Position numbers and translations under genes: made by a program. Shown piece after piece: positions 1-14,166 of a stretch of 64,000 bases of DNA. This stretch comes from Cerrena zonata (taxonomy: Eukaryota > Basidiomycota > Agaricomycetes > Polyporales > Cerrenaceae). The stretch is from assembly GCA_038087015.1 (NCBI GenBank), contig JASBNA010000067.1, positions 153,990-217,989 of the forward strand. The letters run 5' to 3'. Below the pieces are notes generated by a model that did no database searches, had not been told where the DNA came from, and worked only from the letters and a program-made list of their open reading frames with translations. How positions within the stretch are numbered: the stretch's first letter is position 1; every line of letters starts with the position of its first letter.

Positions 1-294
1 TTCTCTCAAGGCCAATAATTCTTTTAAGGAATTTTCATCAGTAACAGAATAAACAAGTAGGAAACCTTTACCAGATTTAATATACAATTCTCTCATTGCA
101 GTAAATTGAGCAACCCCAGCAGTATCTAAGATTTCTAAATCACAAGCTCTACCATCGATCTCGATTTGTTTACGATATGAATCTTCAATTGTTGGATCAT
201 AACTTTCAACATATACACCCTGAACGAATTGAACAGTAACCGATGATTTACCTACACCACCGGCACCTAAAACGACGACTTTGTAATCTGACAT
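1..294 (-). CDS. RSR1: Ras-family GTPase Rsr1/Bud1, 5' part (gene runs off the left edge)
   Basis: Small GTPase that marks the bud site and recruits the Cdc42 exchange factor Cdc24 at the plasma membrane. Ninety-eight N-terminal residues are present. Visible are the P-loop GAGGVGKS near residues 10-17, the effector loop [13 protein letters not shown] near 32-44, and the switch II segment [19 protein letters not shown]. The [16 protein letters not shown] wording and the [17 protein letters not shown] effector loop are typical of Rsr1 rather than Ras1/Ras2. The ATG is the first codon of the Ras fold ([10 protein letters not shown]), so the start is secure. NKxD and the CaaX end lie outside the window. 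Identity as Rsr1 is by family recognition. Confidence 0.9.
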   Translation of the reverse strand, partial: MSDYKVVVLGAGGVGKSSVTVQFVQGVYVESYDPTIEDSYRKQIEIDGRACDLEILDTAGVAQFTAMRELYIKSGKGFLLVYSVTDENSLKELLALRE

Positions 295-1645
295 AGAATG
301 ATAGTTAGTAACTGAGGAAAATAGTGAAAAGAAAGGTCAAAACAAGAAAAAGAGTCAAAGGTCAAAAAAAAAAAAAACTAACCGGAAAACCCATTAGAGG
401 TTTTTCATTGATATTATATTCTTTTCCAATTCATTTGATTAAGACCACGGTAAATTACACATACCTCTCATTTTTGATAATAGAAGATGGGATTTGTGTT
501 AAGACGGATAAACTTCGAATACTAGTTAGTGAAGACCTAAAAAAGATTTGTCTCTTTTGTTTTTTTGTTAATAAATCTAGGAAAGATGAGTTCGTTCTAA
601 CGAAATAGATCAAAATAAACTTTGGTTAATGATTTCCTAAAAGCAACAAGCGAGAAGGAAAATTGATGGGATCGAGTATATGACTTGAGCCGTAACCTTA
701 AACAATTGTAAATCAATTAGCCAGATTTAACAAAAACAGTAAAGATAAAATTCAAATCAAAATAAACAAAAAACACGTTGAAAATTCAGTTATAAAAGCT
801 CAATTTAAACTAAAATCAATTATGTACTTTTAAATGGATACTTTTCTCTTGGGCAGTATTGAGTTTGGCAAAAAAAAGGTAAAGGAAAATAGGGATATTC
901 TTTGAAAATAAAATTATAAAGACAGAGATTAGTAAAAAACCCAGGAGAAAACTAACGAAAAAACATCAAACCCAACCGAGTATGTTTTTTTTTTATTGTT
1001 CTTTGTTGTCGAGCATTGGATTTTTTTTTTTTTTTTGTTACTGACTTTCTGTTCAAAGATGTTGTAATATAGCTAATTGAACCCCATCTCCCAGCTTATG
1101 CCTACTTGAGAAAGGTATTGGTTGGAGGAAAGTCGGAAAAGATGAAAAGTGCATGGAGCGATTGGTCATTTTTCGTGTTTTGTATACGAATAATTTCGAT
1201 TTTTTTTTTTTTCTACTTCTAACTGATTGATTTGTAGCTTATCTTTTGAAGCACAGACCATGCAATGGTTAATTCTTATACGGCCGTGAATGATTTACAA
1301 CCAAGGATAATACGAGAGGATTGTCACTAAGGGGAGCTTAGTGAAAGGTATATAAGATGTCAAAAAAGGTCTCTTTCTGGAACAAAAATGAAGTAATTGT
1401 CTTGACAGAAGTAAGTTAAAGCCTCATAGCAGTCTTTGTTAAGCTAAACTTCGTCTAAATTACTCTCTTTCCTTCACTTTCTTTTCTTTTCTTTTTTTTT
1501 TTTGTTTCTTTTAGCAAATTCAGGAACCAACGACTTGTCGGCTAGGGTTACTTGAAACTACAGTAAGCTACAATTTATGGGAAGGCAAATTTAGTGAATA
1601 GATAAATGATTAAAGGAAAAAAAAAACACACAAAGTAAACCGAGA
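295..1645. other. Intergenic: RSR1 promoter side and 3' side of ECM4
   Basis: About 1.35 kb without a supportable gene. It contains several poly(dT) runs (near 985, 1020, 1200, 1490), as usual for nucleosome-poor yeast promoters. Short open frames here have no recognisable protein character. I see no tRNA or repeat. Confidence 0.6.
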
Positions 1646-2699
1646 TTATAAAGGTAAGATATGTGGGACTGGACCCAAAGCGGTGATTTGGTTTGGATTG
1701 ATTTTGATGTGAGATTTAGTATAGTGTTTCTTGATATGTTCGAAATCAGTGGTTTCGTTGAAACCAGGGATTTTCCAGTATAATAAACGCACCCAATTGT
1801 GAATGTAAGGATAATCGTGTCTAATCATCTTAATGTTACATTTGAAATGTTGATGGTAAACCGGATCAAATCTAATGATGGTGGTGAATAATCTAATGTC
1901 AGCTTCAGTTAATTGATTCCCCAATAAGAAATTATGTTGATTTGAAGATTTATGATTTGCAGCAAGTAATTCTTCAACTTTATCTAAATGCTTAAAGACA
2001 TTTTGAACCTCTTCTTCGTAGATTTCTTGTTTAGTAGAAAACCCACTTTTATAAACCCCATTATTAATATTATCATAAATCCAAGAATTGATTTCATCAA
2101 TTGATGCTTGTAAGTCAGTTGGATATAAATCAATTTCAGCATAGTCACTTGAAACGAGGTCATTGAATTCGGTATTCAACATCCTAATAATTTCACTCGA
2201 TTCATTACTTACAATAGTTTCGAGTTTTTTATCCCATAATACCGGCACGGTAAATCTACCAGAGTATTCCGGATCAGCTTTGAAATACAATTCACGAATT
2301 CTCAGAAAATTATACAAGTGATCTGCAGTACCATTGGATACATCACTTGAATTGGTTTTGGCCTTTTGTTCTTCTTCATTAATAAATCTCCATCCTTTAT
2401 CATCCATATGCCAATGAACAATCGATAACCCAATTATCGAGGTTAATCCTTTCAATGCTCTGGTAATTAAAGTACGGTGTGCCCATGGACATGCCAAGGA
2501 AACGTACAAATGATAGCGGCCTGCTTCTGGCTTAAATTTGGCATTAGCTTCACGACTAACAAAGTCTCTGAATGAAGAAACTTGTCTCTTGAATGCACCA
2601 GATTTGTCAGCAAAAGTTAAAATATTGTTTTGAACAGATTCCTATCATTGTTAGTATCACTCAATCAGTCTTTTTCAATCATTTACTTACTTTAGACAT
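1646..2699 (-). CDS. ECM4: Glutathione S-transferase, Ecm4/Gto (Xi/omega-like) family, one intron
   Basis: Glutathionyl-hydroquinone reductase/omega-like GST that removes glutathione from conjugates with an active-site cysteine. The protein is 334 aa after splicing. Exon 1 is only 9 nt (2699-2691, Met-Ser-Lys). Exon 2 begins at 2641 in the same frame and runs to TAA at 1646. The catalytic motif SLACPWAHRTLI lies near residue 50, followed by the thioredoxin-like part and a helical C-terminal domain with W/Y-rich helices. Length fits the family (S. cerevisiae Ecm4 370 aa). Without the intron the frame would lack a start, because the long open frame begins mid-domain. Gto1-3 paralogues share these motifs, so ECM4 as opposed to another GTO is likely but not certain. 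Confidence 0.85.
2642..2690 (-). other. Mini-intron of ECM4 (49 nt)
   Basis: On the minus strand the intron starts GTAAGT directly after ATGTCTAAA, carries a perfect TACTAAC branch site at 2650-2656, and ends TAG at 2642. Removing it joins Met-Ser-Lys to the GST reading frame. All three splice signals match yeast consensus. Confidence 0.88.
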
Positions 2700-3072
2700 G
2701 GTCAATCGATCAATCTATTGAAAAGAGCTTCTAGTCCCTATTTTTCGGGTTGTGGAGGAATTTCACTTTCCGCGAGATGATAACTCCATCTTTTTTTTTT
2801 TTGTTTGGCTAATGTCACATTACTAAATTGCTATGTTAGCCCGACCTTTCCTTAAGAGCGAGTCATGTGATTTGCCAGATACTAACTGAATCACAATACT
2901 CTACATATACCTGTGTTATCGTTTTCCAACGAAGTAGCAAGCTAAGCACGGGTTTATTTAATGATAATTGACTTTGTTTATGGCCGTTATTTGGTGCACG
3001 GGCCCCCACAGTCGAGATTATGTAAGCGATTGCTTTTAAAGTCAAGTAAAAAAATTTCGCTGAGTTTTTTTG

Positions 3073-3086
3073 GTTCTTCGAAGAAC
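3073..3086. promoter_or_regulatory. Palindrome GTTCTTCGAAGAAC upstream of MGE1, heat-shock-element-like
   Basis: A perfect 14-bp palindrome made of TTC/GAA blocks, 73 bp before the MGE1 start. MGE1 is a known heat-shock (Hsf1) gene in S. cerevisiae. The spacing of the TTC and GAA blocks is not the canonical nTTCnnGAAn, so this is a candidate only. The rest of 2700-3158 (divergent promoter between ECM4 and MGE1) holds T-tracts and nothing else I recognise. Confidence 0.4.
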
Positions 3087-3158
3087 AAAAAATTGCAAAG
3101 ATTTTTCATTCAAAGTCTTTCACTGCTCCGAGATTACTTAGAAACCACCGTCGATATA

Positions 3159-3883
3159 ATGCATAGAGTCTTTTATAACACCTTATCCAGATCAGCCAGT
3201 CCAGCCCGTTCTGCGTTTAGATTGGCCAGAGCCAGTCCGGTCGCACCAATGTCTGCCGCCACCAGATGCAGAATGAATGGAATTCGTTACAACTCTACCC
3301 AAGCCAAAGAAGAAAAGAAAGAAGAGGCCAAGGAAGAAACTAATGCAGAACAAGGCGAAGAACAACCAGCCGAAGAACAGGAAGTCAATGTCGAAGAGTT
3401 GGTTAAGAAATTGGCCCAAAAGGATAAAGATTTGGCCGATATGAAGAATCACTACGCTAGAGCAGTTGCTGATTTCCGTAACTTACAAGAATCAACCAAA
3501 AAAGAGGTTCAAAAGTCAAAGGATTTTGCTTTGCAAAAATTCGCTAAAGACTTATTGGAATCAGTTGATAACTTTGGCTTGGCTTTAAATGCTGTTAAAG
3601 AAGAAACCTTATCCAGCAATGAAGAAGTTAAAAATTTGTATGATGGGGTCAGCATGACTAGAAACGTTTTTGAAAAAACCTTAGGCCAAACACGGTATTG
3701 AAAAAATCGACCCAATGGGTGAAGCTTTTGATCCAAATCAACACGAAGCTACTTTTGAAATTCCTCAACCCGATAAAGAACCTGGTACTGTTTTCCACGT
3801 CCAACAACCAGGTTACACTTTGAACTCAAGAGTCTTGAGACCCGCCAAGGTTGGTCTTGTCAAAGGATACCGAAAACAACTAG
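3159..3883 (+). CDS. MGE1: Mitochondrial GrpE-type nucleotide exchange factor Mge1 (two frame breaks)
   Basis: Matrix co-chaperone that exchanges ADP on mtHsp70 (Ssc1) in protein import and folding; essential in yeast. The ATG at 3159 starts an Arg/Ser-rich presequence (MHRVFYNTLSRSASPARSAF), then an acidic linker, the long GrpE coiled coil (KDLADMKNHYARAVADFRNL), and the C-terminal beta domain (GTVFHVQQPGY...RVLRPAKVG). An in-frame stretch upstream of 3159 is not needed. The frame breaks twice: one extra base in GGCC near 3684-3687 and one extra G at 3865-3866. With both removed the protein reads on to TAG at 3881 as 240 aa (S. cerevisiae 228 aa), ending VKDTENN. Both breaks are most likely sequence errors. 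Confidence 0.92.
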
Positions 3884-5467
<1,584 letters not shown>

Positions 5468-5561
5468 GTTTTAAGTCATCTAATAAATGTCAAATAAATT
5501 GTATATACAAGAATGTCTATAAAGTAATAAAAGAATCTATAAATATATTTTTTTAGATGGT

Positions 5562-7016
5562 TTAATCGAACCCGGACCACTCTTCGGCTGCTTCTTCACT
5601 TGCTTCTTCATCTGCTTCTTTGCTTTTGCTCCCTTTTTTCACAAAACAAGCTGCAAAAAAACCAATACCACCATCCTCTTTTGGTACTGCTCTAACACAC
5701 CCGCCAGCCAATTCGGTACATTTATTCTTGTCTCCTTCACAAATAGCCGTGAACTCTTCTTCCCAGCCTCTTCTTTCCCAGGACGGTATCACTATTTCTC
5801 TGGAGGCTAAGGTCCAACCTTGAGCTTTAATTTGAGCATCCATCAATAAATCAACAACCACCCTTTCATTTTCATGTGGGTGAATAGAACATGTGGAATA
5901 TACAACTTTTCTAGCTTTTGGAAATGATAAAGCATGTTTCATAATGGTGAATTGAAATGAAGCCAACTTATTCAATCGTTCATTGTCAATCCGTTCTTCA
6001 GATCCATCATGTTCTTCTTGACTGTCTTCGATTGCACGCCCAAATATACCGGACCCACTACATGAAGGATCAACCACAAGTCCAGTTACATTAGGGAAAT
6101 CTGTCGGCTTTGTTGTCGTAAAGTCAGCGTGAGTGACTTGAATTAGGTTCTGTTTAGATTTTCCAGTTGCCTTTTCACACATCATACTTAAAATTTTCAG
6201 TCGTCTTTGATCTCTTTCAAATGCGTAAACAACCCCATTTGGATCGTCTGATGGAATCAAACTTGCAGAATGAGTGGTTTTATTCCCAGGGGCTGCACAG
6301 GCATCAATAATCTCATGATGGATATCTTTGGGATCGTTATTCAAAATCACGGCTGGAAAACAGGAAGCACGATCTTGAATTATTACTTCACCGTCTAGGT
6401 ATGCTTTGGTTGAAGTGAGTTTTTCCTTAGGATGAATACCAAATAGGTTTGGAACGTAGTCGTCATTATATACTAAACCTGTCTGGGTTAATTCCTCTAA
6501 AGAGCCAACCGGCTGCAAATTCGTGAAAAATGAATGTTTTTCGTGAAATTCATGCGGGCTTATTTTAATGGTGTTGATACGACACCAACGAACTGGTGTC
6601 TCGTCTTCATCGATGCCCCCTTTCGTAGGTAACTCTTCAGCACTCTTAACCTTATGTTTTAATTTCAACTTAGTGAATTCAGCTTGTAATCTAGTCTTGT
6701 GTTGAAGAAATGCATCTTTGATCGGATGCTTCCCCAGTTGAATTCTTCCTTTAGAAGAAAACAATAAGTCATGCACCAACAACATGAGTAAGTTATCTGT
6801 TATCTTGAGCTTCTTGGTTTGCAAGCCTGTCTTTATTTTGGATTTTTTGATTATTTCCATTATATATGTCTTATATTTCAACGTTTGGTAAACCACGGCA
6901 TATATGTGTTTAGGGGAGCTGGCTAGCTTGGGACTATTGAATATTCTAGTCTTCAAACTTCCATTCTTGTCCTTTGGAAGTGTCAAGAACTTCTCTGCTT
7001 CGAAGTAAAACTTCAT
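5562..7016 (-). CDS. RCM1: 25S rRNA m5C methyltransferase Rcm1 (Nop2/Sun/NSUN5 type)
   Basis: SAM-dependent cytosine-5 methyltransferase of the large-subunit rRNA, nucleolar. The 484-aa protein has an N-terminal Rcm1 region (SSPKHIYAVVYQTLKYK), RIQLGKHPIKDAFL, and a methyltransferase domain with the SAM site DACAAPGNKTTH, the catalytic motif IV DPSCSGSGIFGR (residue ~320), and motif VI YSTCSIHPHENE with the second cysteine. It ends FFAACFVKKG plus an acidic tail. Length matches S. cerevisiae Rcm1 (490 aa). Single intact frame; start at the first ATG, where Rcm1 homologues also begin (MxFYxxA). Confidence 0.92.
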   Translation of the reverse strand: MKFYFEAEKFLTLPKDKNGSLKTRIFNSPKLASSPKHIYAVVYQTLKYKTYIMEIIKKSKIKTGLQTKKLKITDNLLMLLVHDLLFSSKGRIQLGKHPIKDAFLQHKTRLQAEFTKLKLKHKVKSAEELPTKGGIDEDETPVRWCRINTIKISPHEFHEKHSFFTNLQPVGSLEELTQTGLVYNDDYVPNLFGIHPKEKLTSTKAYLDGEVIIQDRASCFPAVILNNDPKDIHHEIIDACAAPGNKTTHSASLIPSDDPNGVVYAFERDQRRLKILSMMCEKATGKSKQNLIQVTHADFTTTKPTDFPNVTGLVVDPSCSGSGIFGRAIEDSQEEHDGSEERIDNERLNKLASFQFTIMKHALSFPKARKVVYSTCSIHPHENERVVVDLLMDAQIKAQGWTLASREIVIPSWERRGWEEEFTAICEGDKNKCTELAGGCVRAVPKEDGGIGFFAACFVKKGSKSKEADEEASEEAAEEWSGFD

Positions 7017-7346
7017 TCTTCTCTGTCTTCTTAGAAGATGCCTTCAATATTAGATACGAATGCTATTTTTTTTTTTTTTTTCAGTCTTCGCAATTACCTA
7101 ATGAATAAAATGAGCAAAAACAAAAAAAAAAGTACTAAGAAATCACAGATTTAGTGCGAGACTGTTGTTCAAAACAGAATTTCGAAACTAAAATTCGAGT
7201 AAAGACTACCCCAATAATAGTCCGTGCTTCTTGATCGATACCAGCTCGTGAATAGATCATTCTCCTGCTAAAAGTCATATAATATACTGGAAAGTCTACT
7301 TATTAGTAGTGACTTTTTGCTAGAAAAGCTTCCAAGATAACCAATC
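7017..7346. other. Divergent promoter RCM1 / Ark-Prk kinase
   Basis: A 330-bp shared upstream region with an A/T homopolymer block near 7062-7130 and an AT-rich CATATAATATAC segment near 7277. No gene seen. Confidence 0.5.
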
Positions 7347-9628
<2,282 letters not shown>

Positions 9629-9893
9629 AATCTTTTCGACTTTATTGGTTTATAAACAACTTCTGCATTAGGATGCACAAAACCTTCTCTTCATGTAACT
9701 ATACCTTTTTTATCTTTCGTTCGTCAATGACAATCTTAATCGACCACGAGATCACTTTTAGAGTAAGCATTTACATAAATTAATAAATCGTTCAAAAAAC
9801 TAACTTGTTAAGATACATAATGAAAAAAAAAAAGTTTAATGTAAAAAAAAAAGAAAAAAAAAATTTTACGTTAAAAGATATTTCAGAGATAAT

Positions 9894-12504
9894 TTAATTA
9901 CTTGCATCACTACTGCTGAAATCTTCAATTGAATCTAGAATAAAATCAACACCCTCATCAAAGCGTTCACTCACCACATCCCACAAACCATCGACAGAAG
10001 CCTTTAACACCCTACCAAATTTCCTTCTTGGTTTCTTTGCAGCATCATCATTTGATTCGCTCAGACCATTAGCATATCTTGAACTACCAGATGCATTTCC
10101 TGCCCAACATGGATTTAAACAACTCGTAAATACAACAGAATTTCTGTAATACCAATCAACCATCGATTCATCCATTACAGGAACCAATGCTTTCAAAGTA
10201 GATCTGTTAACGAAGGCAACAGTACCTTTAACCAAGTCTTTAATTTCTTGTGATGGTCTCTTTGCATATAAATGAACAATCGATTGATAAGAATCACCAT
10301 ATCCAATGAATGCTAATTTATTCAATTGAGAAAAATATGAGATATAGTTGTCCCAAATGTATAATAAAAGCTCTTGAGAGAAAATTATAGGATTATAATT
10401 AGAATTAGATGAGGAATCATTTCCAGAAGAACCTTGCTTACCATTCGAATCTTGATTAGAACTAAACGATGGGAAGGCCAATGCAAAGGAGGGTATGTTG
10501 ATATCAATGTATCCAATTTTACCACTAGGTGGATCGGAGGAATTTGCAGTTTCGTGATTTATTTTTTCAATGACTTGGGTAAATGGATGTTCAAGTACAA
10601 CTGATGAACTACCTTCAATATTACCATTTATTGGGTTAACGTTAGCCCAAACTTCTGGTGGGATCGTGAATTGATAGTATGATGGTGTTGCAATCGTAAA
10701 TATCTGGACTGGCAACGACCAACTCATCAAGATGAGGAGGTAAATCAATGCTAAAAGTAGCGTGTTTATCATCTGAGGAATCCAAAATAGGTAAGCTTAT
10801 GAAAGAGTATTTATTGAACAATTCATTTACTTGATTGGCTCTAATTGGGTCTGCTATGTTTGATAACTTGAAAGCTGGTGTATTTGAGTTTGTAGGTAAG
10901 TCATAAGCATCATCAAAAGTATTTGAAGGATTACCTGGTTTCATGGATTTCCAATATTTAGCTTGAAATTTGATAACTTCATCAATTACTTCTAAAGTCT
11001 CTAATTGAGGTTGGGAAGAGATTGTTTTTTCTGGAGGTTCGCCAACTAATACTTTAGCAACACCTAATGCACTTTTACTAATTGAGTCTAAATTATAACC
11101 ACCTTCTAAGATCACTGATAATTTACCCTTAGCAATAGCTTTTAACATGTGAGTCATATGTCCATATCCAGCAGGAGTGACATGACAACCACCAATGATA
11201 TCACCATCAGCAGCATCAAACCCAGAGCTAACAATGATTAAATCAGGATCAAATTCACAAATGATGGGAATGACAACTTTACGGAAAGCATATATGTAAT
11301 CGCTATCAGTCATACCAGAATTTCTCCACGGTATGTTCACAGAAAACCCTTCACCAGGACCTTCACCAGAATTAGTATGACAACCATATTTTGTTCCAGG
11401 ATAAAATTTACCATTCTCATAACGATGTAAAGAGATATAAAGTACTCTTGGATCATTATAGAAAGATTTTTGAGTACCATTACCATGGTGAATGTCCCAA
11501 TCAACTATAACAATTTTTCTAACTGATTCTGGATAAGATTTAAGACAATTTTTAGCAGCAACTGCAACATTACTGAATAAACAAAACCCACCAGGAGTGT
11601 CTGGTTCAGCATGATGACCCGGAGGTCTAACAATAGCCATTGAGTTCTTAACTTTACCTTCAATGACAGCTTTACAAGCTTCGATAGTACCTCCACAAGA
11701 TAATTTTGCCAGGAGTAAAGAATCGTTATTAACATAGATCGAGTCACCTTTTTCAGTTTCTTCTAGTAACTGTTCACGGGACATTGATTCGGTTGATTCT
11801 ATATAATTTAAATGATCTTCTGAGTGAACTTCTAAGATTTCTTCTGAAGTTGCTTCTCTAATTGGGATTTTAACCATTAAAGGACCAATATCTTCGGCTC
11901 CTGATAATGAAGTATCTTGGATGAGACCCGCTTCGGCTAGTCTCTTATATATACGATAAATTCGGCGAGGATCTTCTGGATGAGGATCAATGTACTCAAA
12001 GTAGGAAGTGAAAATTTTGGCGTGATATCTCATACGAACATCATAAACCAATCCGGTCTTCAATGGAGAATAGAATAACTGGGGTTTTGTCGGAGGAACC
12101 ACGATGATATTGTGTTTCTTATGTATAATTGAGTTTTCACTCTTCAACTCACCATCTTCTACTTTTTGCCTTTTAACAGTAGGACCATCATGTTGGCCAT
12201 TGGATTCTTCATTTCCACTGATGGTTTCAGCTTCTAGCTTAATTTCTTCTTCCAAACCACTGCTGTCTTTACTCTCTCCATTCACCTTCGAATCCACCTC
12301 CATATCCTGTGTCTGTGCTGGATTCTCTGGAGTATCGGATCTGGAAGGTTTTTCAGTGTTATTGTTTTTCTCAATTTCTGCATTATCAGACAGAACATCT
12401 TTCACGTCTCCGTTCGAGGACATTTCCACTGCATCTGTCACTTCTACCTTCACTTGGGGGTCCTTAGCTTTCTCCAACAGCGGAGACCTAGACCCTTCAG
12501 ACAT
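9894..12504 (-). CDS. HDA1: Class II histone deacetylase Hda1 (one frame break)
   Basis: Zinc-dependent lysine deacetylase, catalytic subunit of the HDA repressor complex in the nucleus. Start MSEGSRSPLLEKAK at 12504, an acidic N-terminal region, then the deacetylase domain with IVRPPGHHAEPDTPGGFCLF, IVDWDIHHGNGTQ (zinc Asp-x-His), SSGFDAADGD and LEGGYNLDS. The C-terminal Arb2-like domain (~residues 615-869), which binds Hda2/Hda3 in S. cerevisiae, lies after a frame break. One extra base in the GGG at 10660-10662 (CCC on the coding strand) splits it. Without it IHDPPEVWAN reads through to the stop at 9894, giving 869 aa. The Arb2 part ends in basic and then acidic sequence (PRRKFGRVLK...DFSSSDASN). 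Confidence 0.93.
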
Positions 12505-13070
12505 AATTAATTGGCCGTAGTTGTTGGAAAAAAGAAAATACAAAAAAAAAAAAAAAAAAAACTTATAGTAAGAAAAAGAAAAAGAATGGCTAATTCCAAA
12601 GGTAAATACAATGTCACACCAAAAGCTGGAAAAAGTCGAACAAGCAGGAAGTACTCTGGGAAAACGAGCGAACAGAAAATGGCTTCAGTAATTGAAAAAA
12701 AAAAAAATCACTAAAGAAGGGAACAGAAACTGAAAAAAAAAAAAAGAAAAAGTCACTAAACAAACGGAAAAAAAGAAAAAAAGAGAGACAAGAGGCACTT
12801 TCTTAGATTGAAGTCACGATTAGCAGCAGGTCAAGGTGGGTCTGCATGTCAATCCCGGCAGAAAAATTGATGCGAATAAACAGCTTGTGCTGAGAGCCAG
12901 TCGAGTCAGAAAAATGCAAAAGAAGCTCTAAGCAGACGTAAGTACAACTCAAGGAGAAACCGTCTTCCAGTGCTTTTGGTTTTTCCTCGCTGATTGCATA
13001 TCACACTTACTATTAATGGTAATTGACGATAATCGTTCTGGATGCATGCTTATGTAACTTATTATTCCGA
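12505..13070. other. Divergent promoter HDA1 / PMU1-like
   Basis: About 570 bp, unusually A-rich on the plus strand from 12540 to 12790 (many runs of 6-18 A). An open frame with mostly Lys codons in this stretch is compositional. No gene seen. Confidence 0.5.
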
Positions 13071-14111
13071 ATGGGGAAGCATCTGCACCTACTAATGGAG
13101 AAGCGAAAGCAGAAGCGTTTTTCAACTAGCATTCTCTTTAACTTGGCCATGTCTTTACTAGTGCCCAACCAGCGGGACCATGTTGATGCCCATGCTGACT
13201 TGGATCAGGATGAGCTTTACCGTGGTTTGGTAGAGAAGATCCGCTTGAGTCCCCGCAGGAGTTGTCCTGGAGGTTCAGTGCAGTACCGGGATTCTTTGTT
13301 CAGTCTGATCCAGACACTGATGATATGAGTTTCAATTACGCATTACAAGATTTTGGATTGAAGAAGCCTTGGGAGCAGCTAATTGAGGAGGTGGATCATC
13401 TCAATGAGACGAGTGCTGGAAATGAATGCTACAAGGTGGTTTTTTTGGCTCGTCATGGTCAGGGATTCCACAATATTGCCAGCCAGAAATTCTCCAAGGA
13501 AGATTGGATGGCCAAATGGAGATTTTTGGGTACTGATGGCGAGATCACTTGGGGCCCCGATCCCGACTTGACCGAGTTGGGGGTTCAGCAGGCAGGTCAG
13601 AATAACGAATTCTGGTTAGATCAGCTATCTAAAGGAGCTCCATTCCCGTCGAAGTTTTTCGTGTCTCCTTTGAGACGTTCAGCTAGCACTTTGGTTCATA
13701 CTTGGAAATCAATCGATATTCCAAAACCAGTGGTGTGTGAAGGTGTAAGAGAAACCATAGGTCTTCATCTTTGTCACAAGAGATCTACAAAATCAACCAT
13801 CGAGCAGTTATTCCCCAACTTCGACTTTGAGCCTGGGTTTACCGAAGACGATCAACTCGAGCGAGTTTATTCATCTGAAAAGGAACAGCTCCATGAACAG
13901 TTTCTTCGTATTAACTATTTTCTACAGAAGCTTTTCGAATCGGACTGGGATGGAGAAAAAGTTGATAAGTCTGCTGACTCAACCTTCGTTAACGTGACTT
14001 CTCACGCCTGGTACCATGAGAGCATTTATCACAGTAGTCAATCATAGAAAGTTCACCATTCCTACCGGTGGCCAAATACCCATCGTAGTGAAGGGAGTCA
14101 GAAAAGTATAA
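13071..14111 (+). CDS. PMU1: Phosphoglycerate-mutase-like phosphatase, Pmu1 family (two frame breaks)
   Basis: Histidine phosphatase superfamily. The core begins FSAVPGFFVQSDPDTDDMSF, as in S. cerevisiae Pmu1, then VVFLARHGQGFHN with the catalytic RHG histidine, LTELGVQQAGQNN, SPLRRSASTL and the second histidine in NVTSHAGTMRAF. One base is missing in CCCC near 13251-13254 and one extra C lies at 14007-14008. Repair gives 346 aa ending at TAA 14109. The N-terminal ~60 residues (from ATG 13071, or ATG 13095) include a basic-then-hydrophobic stretch (KRKQKRFSTSILFNLAMSLL) not found in Pmu1, possibly a signal or anchor; this part is uncertain because it depends on the first repair. The physiological substrate of the family is unclear. 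Confidence 0.78.
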
Positions 14112-14166
14112 GTCATGTATATATTTATAAACTAAACAGTCTATAAAGTGGTTCAAATCAGTAAAA

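Noticed and set aside
3684..3700. Programmed ribosomal frameshift in MGE1 and other genes
   Set aside because: Different genes shift in both directions at unrelated sequences, without slippery-site consensus or pseudoknots; sequence error explains all cases.
2863..3736. Minus-strand open frames opposite MGE1
   Set aside because: They mirror the coding strand and have low-complexity Phe/Leu composition; MGE1 on the plus strand accounts for the sequence.
12511..12714. Lys-rich open frame upstream of PMU1
   Set aside because: It follows A-runs in the HDA1/PMU1 promoter and has no domain or usual start context.
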